Part shown: piece by piece, positions 14,903-18,525 of the stretch | Layout: the number at the start of each line of letters is the position of its first letter | Numbering within the stretch: the stretch's first letter is position 1 | NCBI GenBank assembly: GCA_040755335.1 | Contig: JBFMAU010000103.1 | Span: 1 to 18,525, forward strand | DNA length: 18,525 nucleotides | Direction: 5' to 3' | Origin: UBA7656 sp040755335 | GTDB taxonomy: Bacteria; Acidobacteriota; Blastocatellia; UBA7656 | Program-made: the position numbers and the translations under genes | The notes under the pieces: generated by a model | Databases searched by the model: none | What the model saw: only the letters and a program-made list of their open reading frames with translations | What the model was told of the DNA's origin: nothing

Positions 14903-15742
14903 GTGATTTCGCGACGAAAATTCGCACAGATGCTGCTGGGCGCTGCTGGAGTGCTAGGCGGCGGCTGGGCTTTGTTCAAGAACAGTGTTGCTGCTGCGCG
15001 AGACAAGCTTCCTTGGCGGTCTATTGCGCCAACAAACCAGAAATGGGTTATGGTCATTGACTTGGCGAGGTGCGATGGCTGCGGAGACTGCACGATGGCT
15101 TGTAACCAGATGCACTTCGTGCCGCCTAACCAGCAGTGGATCAGGGTCATCGAGATGACCGACAACGAAGCGGCAGGCCCTTACTTCATGCCGCGACCCT
15201 GCATGCATTGCGATAACCCGCCTTGCGTGCGCGCCTGTCCGGTAGGCGCCACTTTCAAGCGCACCGACGGCATCGTCATGATGGATCAGGACCGCTGCAT
15301 CGGTTGCCGCAATTGCATCGCCCAGTGTCCATACTCGGCTCGCTCTTTCAATTGGGCTGAGCCTCCGCACACGCCTGAAGAGATGGCGCAGCCTTACTCG
15401 ATGGAACTCAATTATCCGCACCGCAAGGGGGTAGTGGAAAAGTGCATTCTCTGCCCCTCGATGCTGCGTGAAGGGAAACTCCCGGCCTGCGCCTCGGCGT
15501 GCAAGGAGATGGGCGCTATTTACTGCGGCGACGAACTGGAGGATGCCGTCACTAATTGCAGGGGCGAGACTCTGAAGCTTTCGAGCATCGCCCAAAAAGG
15601 CGCGGCTTTCCGATTGATGGAAGAACTCGGAACCGAGCCTAGAGTCTATTATCTATCGCCTAAGGATCGTAAGTATCCATCGCCCAAGGAGAAGCGCATG
15701 AAGGAAGGTCGGGGGAAGGAGGCTTCACATGACCACCGCTGA
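14903..15742 (+). CDS. Tat-exported 4x[4Fe-4S] ferredoxin, NrfC/DmsB-type
   Basis: An electron-transfer subunit of the kind that pairs with NrfD-type membrane proteins. GTG 14903 (279 residues) is chosen because GGAGG lies 5 bp upstream and it puts the twin-arginine signal ISRRKFAQMLLGAAG at the very N-terminus; the frame is open to GTG 14849. Four cubane cluster motifs: C57/60/63/67 (CDGCGDCTMAC), C100/103/108/112 (CMHCDNPPCVRACP), C132/135/138/142 (CIGCRNCIAQCP), C181/184/196/200 (CILC...CASAC). The Tat leader implies a periplasmic location. The 3' end overlaps the NrfD gene by 14 bp, so they are coupled. Family: NrfC, PsrB, DmsB, TtrB and relatives; which one cannot be told without the catalytic subunit. 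Confidence 0.93.
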   Translation: MISRRKFAQMLLGAAGVLGGGWALFKNSVAAARDKLPWRSIAPTNQKWVMVIDLARCDGCGDCTMACNQMHFVPPNQQWIRVIEMTDNEAAGPYFMPRPCMHCDNPPCVRACPVGATFKRTDGIVMMDQDRCIGCRNCIAQCPYSARSFNWAEPPHTPEEMAQPYSMELNYPHRKGVVEKCILCPSMLREGKLPACASACKEMGAIYCGDELEDAVTNCRGETLKLSSIAQKGAAFRLMEELGTEPRVYYLSPKDRKYPSPKEKRMKEGRGKEASHDHR

Positions 15743-18038
15743 GTTTCTTCGCGATGAACGCGAGCGCATTCTTTGGATCTCCATGACTAGATCGAGCTGG
15801 CGCTATTATTCCTGGCTAGCATTGCTCCTGGCCGCCATAGGCTGGGGTATCTATGCTTACTCGGTGCAGCTCCGGGAGGGGTTGATCGTGACGGGCCTGC
15901 GCGATCAGATTTCCTGGGGTATCTATATCACTAACTTCGTATTCTTCATCGGCATCAGTCATGCCGGAACCCTGATATCCTCCATTCTCCGCCTGACCCA
16001 CGCTCAGTGGCGGCAGCCTGTCACTCGCCTGGCCGAAATCATTACCGTGGCGGCGTTGTTCATCGGCGGCACGATGCCAATAATTGATATGGGCCGTCCA
16101 GACCGCTTGGCAAACATCGTCATCTTCGGGCGCATTCAGTCGAACCTCGTCTGGGATATCATCAGCGTCACCACCTATCTCACCGGGAGTATTCTTTTCC
16201 TGTGGCTGCTTATGGTGCCTGACATCGCATTACTGCGCGACCATTATCCGAATCCGGGAAGGCTTCGCAAAGGGTTGTACGCCATCCTCGCGCTCGGCTA
16301 CGGCGGCAATCAAAGGCAACACAATCTGCTGGAGAAGGCCAATCATGCGATGACGATCATCATCTTACCCTTGGCAGTTTCGGTGCATACGGTAGTGGCG
16401 TGGATATTCGCGATGTCGCTCCGGCCAGGGTGGAATTCATCGATCTTTGGCCCGTACTTTGTAGTTGGCGCGATCTTCTCAGGAATCGCGGCCTCAATCG
16501 TCGCGATGTATGTCTTCCGAAGATGCTACAGGCTCGAAAGCTATCTCGCGCCGCTGCACTTCCGTAACCTGGGATATTTACTTTTGACGATGACTCTCGT
16601 CTACCTCTATTTCAATATCAACGAGTACCTTACGATTGGCTACAAGATGGCCGAGTACGAGCGCCATCTCTTGCAGGGTCTCTTCAGCGGTCAATATTCG
16701 TGGATGTTCTGGGGTGTTCAGATTATAGGGGTACTGCTACCAGCTTTCCTGCTCGGGTCGGTACTCGGAGTGAAGTCGCTGCGCGAAAGGTATGCCGTCT
16801 TCGGCACAGTCACCGCTTCTGCACTCGTGCTTCTGGGAGCTTGGATCAAGCGTTATGTGATCGTCGTTCCGACGCTGTCAAGCCCCCATTTGCCGGCGCA
16901 GGAACTCCCTTGGGATTGGACGAACTATCGCCCAACATGGGTGGAGTGGTCGATCACTGCTGCCGCAATCGCCGGATTCCTGCTCATCTATACGCTTATG
17001 TCCAAGCTCTTCCCCATCATCTCGATCTGGGAGACGCGGGAAGCGGCGCGCAAATCGGTTACAGAACCCGAGGAAGGAGCTTTTGCAGAGAGGCAGCCTC
17101 GGTGGGCAACCACCTCCAGCGCGCGCGTGCTAGTTATCGTTGCTTTACTGCTGATCAGCGCGCCCGCAAAGGCAAAGAGCCATCCGATGCTCCCGCAGCC
17201 GACGACGCTAACCATCGAGTCAACGCGCACGGGGGAGCCTCCGAAAGCAGTGGTGACTGTGGTAGCAACGCTGAGCGATGCCGATGGAATGCCCGTGCCG
17301 GATATGCCAGTGCAATTGGAAATGAAGATGCTATTCGGCAAGCTGGACTTCGGAATATTTCCCACGAACGAGGAGGGGAAAGCCATTCTCATGCTACGCG
17401 ACAAGCGGTACGGCGCTTATCCGGTTCGCGGCGTCTTTGAGGGCGATAATACATATGGGGCAAGCGAAGTCGTGACCGACGTCGATTTTGGCCCGCGTCC
17501 TGCGCCGTCACTGCCATCTGAAGGCGTACTCATCAGCCCTGATGCCAGCCTCTCTGTTCTGATCCCATTCCTCATCTTCTACGGAAGCTGTTGGGTGGTG
17601 TTTCTCTATGCTGGATATATCGCCGTCTGGCGTATGCGCCGAGATATGCCAAGTCCAAAGGTGACGGGGATAGCCGATCCAAAAGGCGATATTCTGAGAA
17701 TCTTAAAGGCCAAACTTGAGATGATCGAGAAAGACGGCTATGAGGGTTTGGTCAACAGGCATTTGAAATCAATATGTGCTTCAGCGGATTCTTTGGCGTG
17801 CCTGAGTTTCCCGAACGGGATCGAGCCTCACGAATGCCGCTTGTTGCAGTTCGTCCCGCCTGAGCGATGTTCGGAGGCTGCGCCTTGCCATCACATTCCA
17901 CTCAACGAGGCGGGGGAAACTCTTGCGATGCTTGAAGCGCGCGGGGATAACCGGGCAATGGAAAAGGCAGTCAGGGGTTGGCTTCGCCTAACCATCAAGC
18001 GGCTTGAGCAGAGGCGAGCGGTTGACGGCTATCGATGA
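15729..18038 (+). CDS. NrfD-type quinone membrane subunit fused to Ig-like and Cys-rich domains
   Basis: Residues 1-440 are an NrfD/PsrC-family protein with eight or more helices that normally exchanges electrons between quinol and the FeS partner (GIYITNFVFFIGISHAGTL, PLAVSVHTVVAW, YLYFNINEYLTIGY). The frame then continues for about 330 residues: a helix resembling a signal peptide (ARVLVIVALLLISAPAKA, 465-482), a probably periplasmic Ig-like beta-sandwich (about 488-590, DADGMPVPDMPVQLE, NEEGKA), another helix (608-634, then WRMRRDM) and a charged probably cytoplasmic tail with C683, C691, C703, C714, C720 and H701, H721, H722. Usual NrfD proteins have 300-450 residues, so this is a true extension or fusion. 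ATG 15729 has AAGGAGG and overlaps the FeS gene. The tail might bind metal; unrecognised. Confidence 0.9.
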   Translation: MTTAEFLRDERERILWISMTRSSWRYYSWLALLLAAIGWGIYAYSVQLREGLIVTGLRDQISWGIYITNFVFFIGISHAGTLISSILRLTHAQWRQPVTRLAEIITVAALFIGGTMPIIDMGRPDRLANIVIFGRIQSNLVWDIISVTTYLTGSILFLWLLMVPDIALLRDHYPNPGRLRKGLYAILALGYGGNQRQHNLLEKANHAMTIIILPLAVSVHTVVAWIFAMSLRPGWNSSIFGPYFVVGAIFSGIAASIVAMYVFRRCYRLESYLAPLHFRNLGYLLLTMTLVYLYFNINEYLTIGYKMAEYERHLLQGLFSGQYSWMFWGVQIIGVLLPAFLLGSVLGVKSLRERYAVFGTVTASALVLLGAWIKRYVIVVPTLSSPHLPAQELPWDWTNYRPTWVEWSITAAAIAGFLLIYTLMSKLFPIISIWETREAARKSVTEPEEGAFAERQPRWATTSSARVLVIVALLLISAPAKAKSHPMLPQPTTLTIESTRTGEPPKAVVTVVATLSDADGMPVPDMPVQLEMKMLFGKLDFGIFPTNEEGKAILMLRDKRYGAYPVRGVFEGDNTYGASEVVTDVDFGPRPAPSLPSEGVLISPDASLSVLIPFLIFYGSCWVVFLYAGYIAVWRMRRDMPSPKVTGIADPKGDILRILKAKLEMIEKDGYEGLVNRHLKSICASADSLACLSFPNGIEPHECRLLQFVPPERCSEAAPCHHIPLNEAGETLAMLEARGDNRAMEKAVRGWLRLTIKRLEQRRAVDGYR

Positions 18039-18129
18039 CGAGTGCAAGCAAACTGAGGCAAACAGCAATGATGGTAGAGTGACTCAAGTCAACTGAGTTC
18101 GCGCAGGCAAGAATCAATGGGAGGTGGTT

Positions 18130-18525
18130 ATGTCGAAGTTGAAACTCTATGTTTGCCTTCTAGCAGTTTGGTTCTTGCTCGTCACTTCCTTCATGCTGGA
18201 TGAACCTATCGAAACCAGCGACCAGACCAGACACAGTCTGTCCGGGGATCCTGTGAAAGGGAGGCATATACTTGCGAGCAAAGGGTGCCTTGAATGCCAC
18301 TCGATGTGGGGTGCTGGTGGAAAAAAGGGACCGGATTTGGCGGGTGTTGGCATGGGAAAAAGCATGGCCGAGATCGCCGGATCGCTTTGGGGCCATAAAC
18401 CCTACGCGACTGAACTCACAGAGCAGCGAGGCGCGTCCCTGCCTATCATATCGCCGGAAGAGATGAGCGATTTGATTTCTTATCTTTATTACCTTAACTA
18501 TTTCAATGAACCGGGAGATGAAATC
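18130..18525 (+). CDS. Monohaem c-type cytochrome (3' partial)
   Basis: Runs off the window: 132 codons are seen from ATG 18130, which has GGGAGGTGG just upstream. The signal peptide or anchor is LYVCLLAVWFLLVTSFML (residues 6-23). The haem site is GCLECHSMWG, followed by KKGPDLAGVGMGKS, the usual class I cytochrome layout. The later segment ISPEEMSDLISYLYYLNYF is the C-terminal helix of the fold with a candidate Met ligand. The 91-bp gap after the NrfD fusion contains a small ACTCA/TGAGT inverted repeat (18081-18097) and no terminator, so it is likely in the same operon. It may be complete soon after the edge. Confidence 0.85.
   Translation, partial: MSKLKLYVCLLAVWFLLVTSFMLDEPIETSDQTRHSLSGDPVKGRHILASKGCLECHSMWGAGGKKGPDLAGVGMGKSMAEIAGSLWGHKPYATELTEQRGASLPIISPEEMSDLISYLYYLNYFNEPGDEI

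Noticed and set aside
16700..17440. 246-codon frame inside the NrfD fusion gene
   Set aside because: Out-of-frame shadow with a low-complexity Arg/Gly/Ala composition; the NrfD frame is continuous through it.

Overview
The window reads as a piece of a diderm (Gram-negative-type) bacterial chromosome that carries a clade II (Sec-type) nitrous oxide reductase cluster on the left and a regulated, poorly characterised membrane electron-transfer module on the right. All confident genes lie on the + strand. Dispersed palindromic repeats of the kind common in Acidobacteriota (Blastocatellia-like) and similar genomes, together with the clade II nos genes, suggest such a lineage. That placement is inference; no rRNA or other marker gene is present.

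Left part (1-8314), nos operon. It starts inside a five-haem c-type cytochrome, followed by a small exported DUF6448-like protein, nosZ (all CuZ and CuA ligands visible), a NosB-like four-helix membrane protein, nosD, nosF, nosL and nosY. From the NosB-like gene onward most genes overlap or nearly touch. NosZ reduces N2O to N2 in the periplasm; NosD, NosF and NosY form the ABC-type maturation machinery, NosL is the copper lipoprotein, and the cytochrome is a candidate electron entry point. Dispersed repeats sit at several joints: inverted heptamers and three hairpins after nosZ, an in-frame 69-bp element inside the nosD signal peptide, and a long inverted repeat inside the start of nosL.

Middle (8315-9113). 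About 800 bp without a convincing gene. It holds repeat hairpins, a well-formed minus-strand promoter and gene start that now lead into a repeat, and one weak short ORF.

Right part (9114-18525). A translationally coupled two-component pair comes first: a multi-TM histidine kinase and an NtrC-type sigma-54 activator. A 327-bp regulatory gap follows, with a perfect 14-bp inverted repeat and, about 100 bp further on, a sigma-54-like -24/-12 element. The downstream genes encode an outer-membrane beta-barrel, a tiny monohaem cytochrome, a free-standing exported CuA-type cupredoxin, a Tat-exported four-cluster ferredoxin (NrfC/DmsB type), an NrfD-type quinone-interacting membrane protein fused to a periplasmic Ig-like domain plus a cytoplasmic Cys-rich tail, and a second cytochrome c that runs off the end. 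No catalytic subunit is visible, so the substrate is unknown. The likely chain is quinol/NrfD - FeS protein - cytochromes/CuA.
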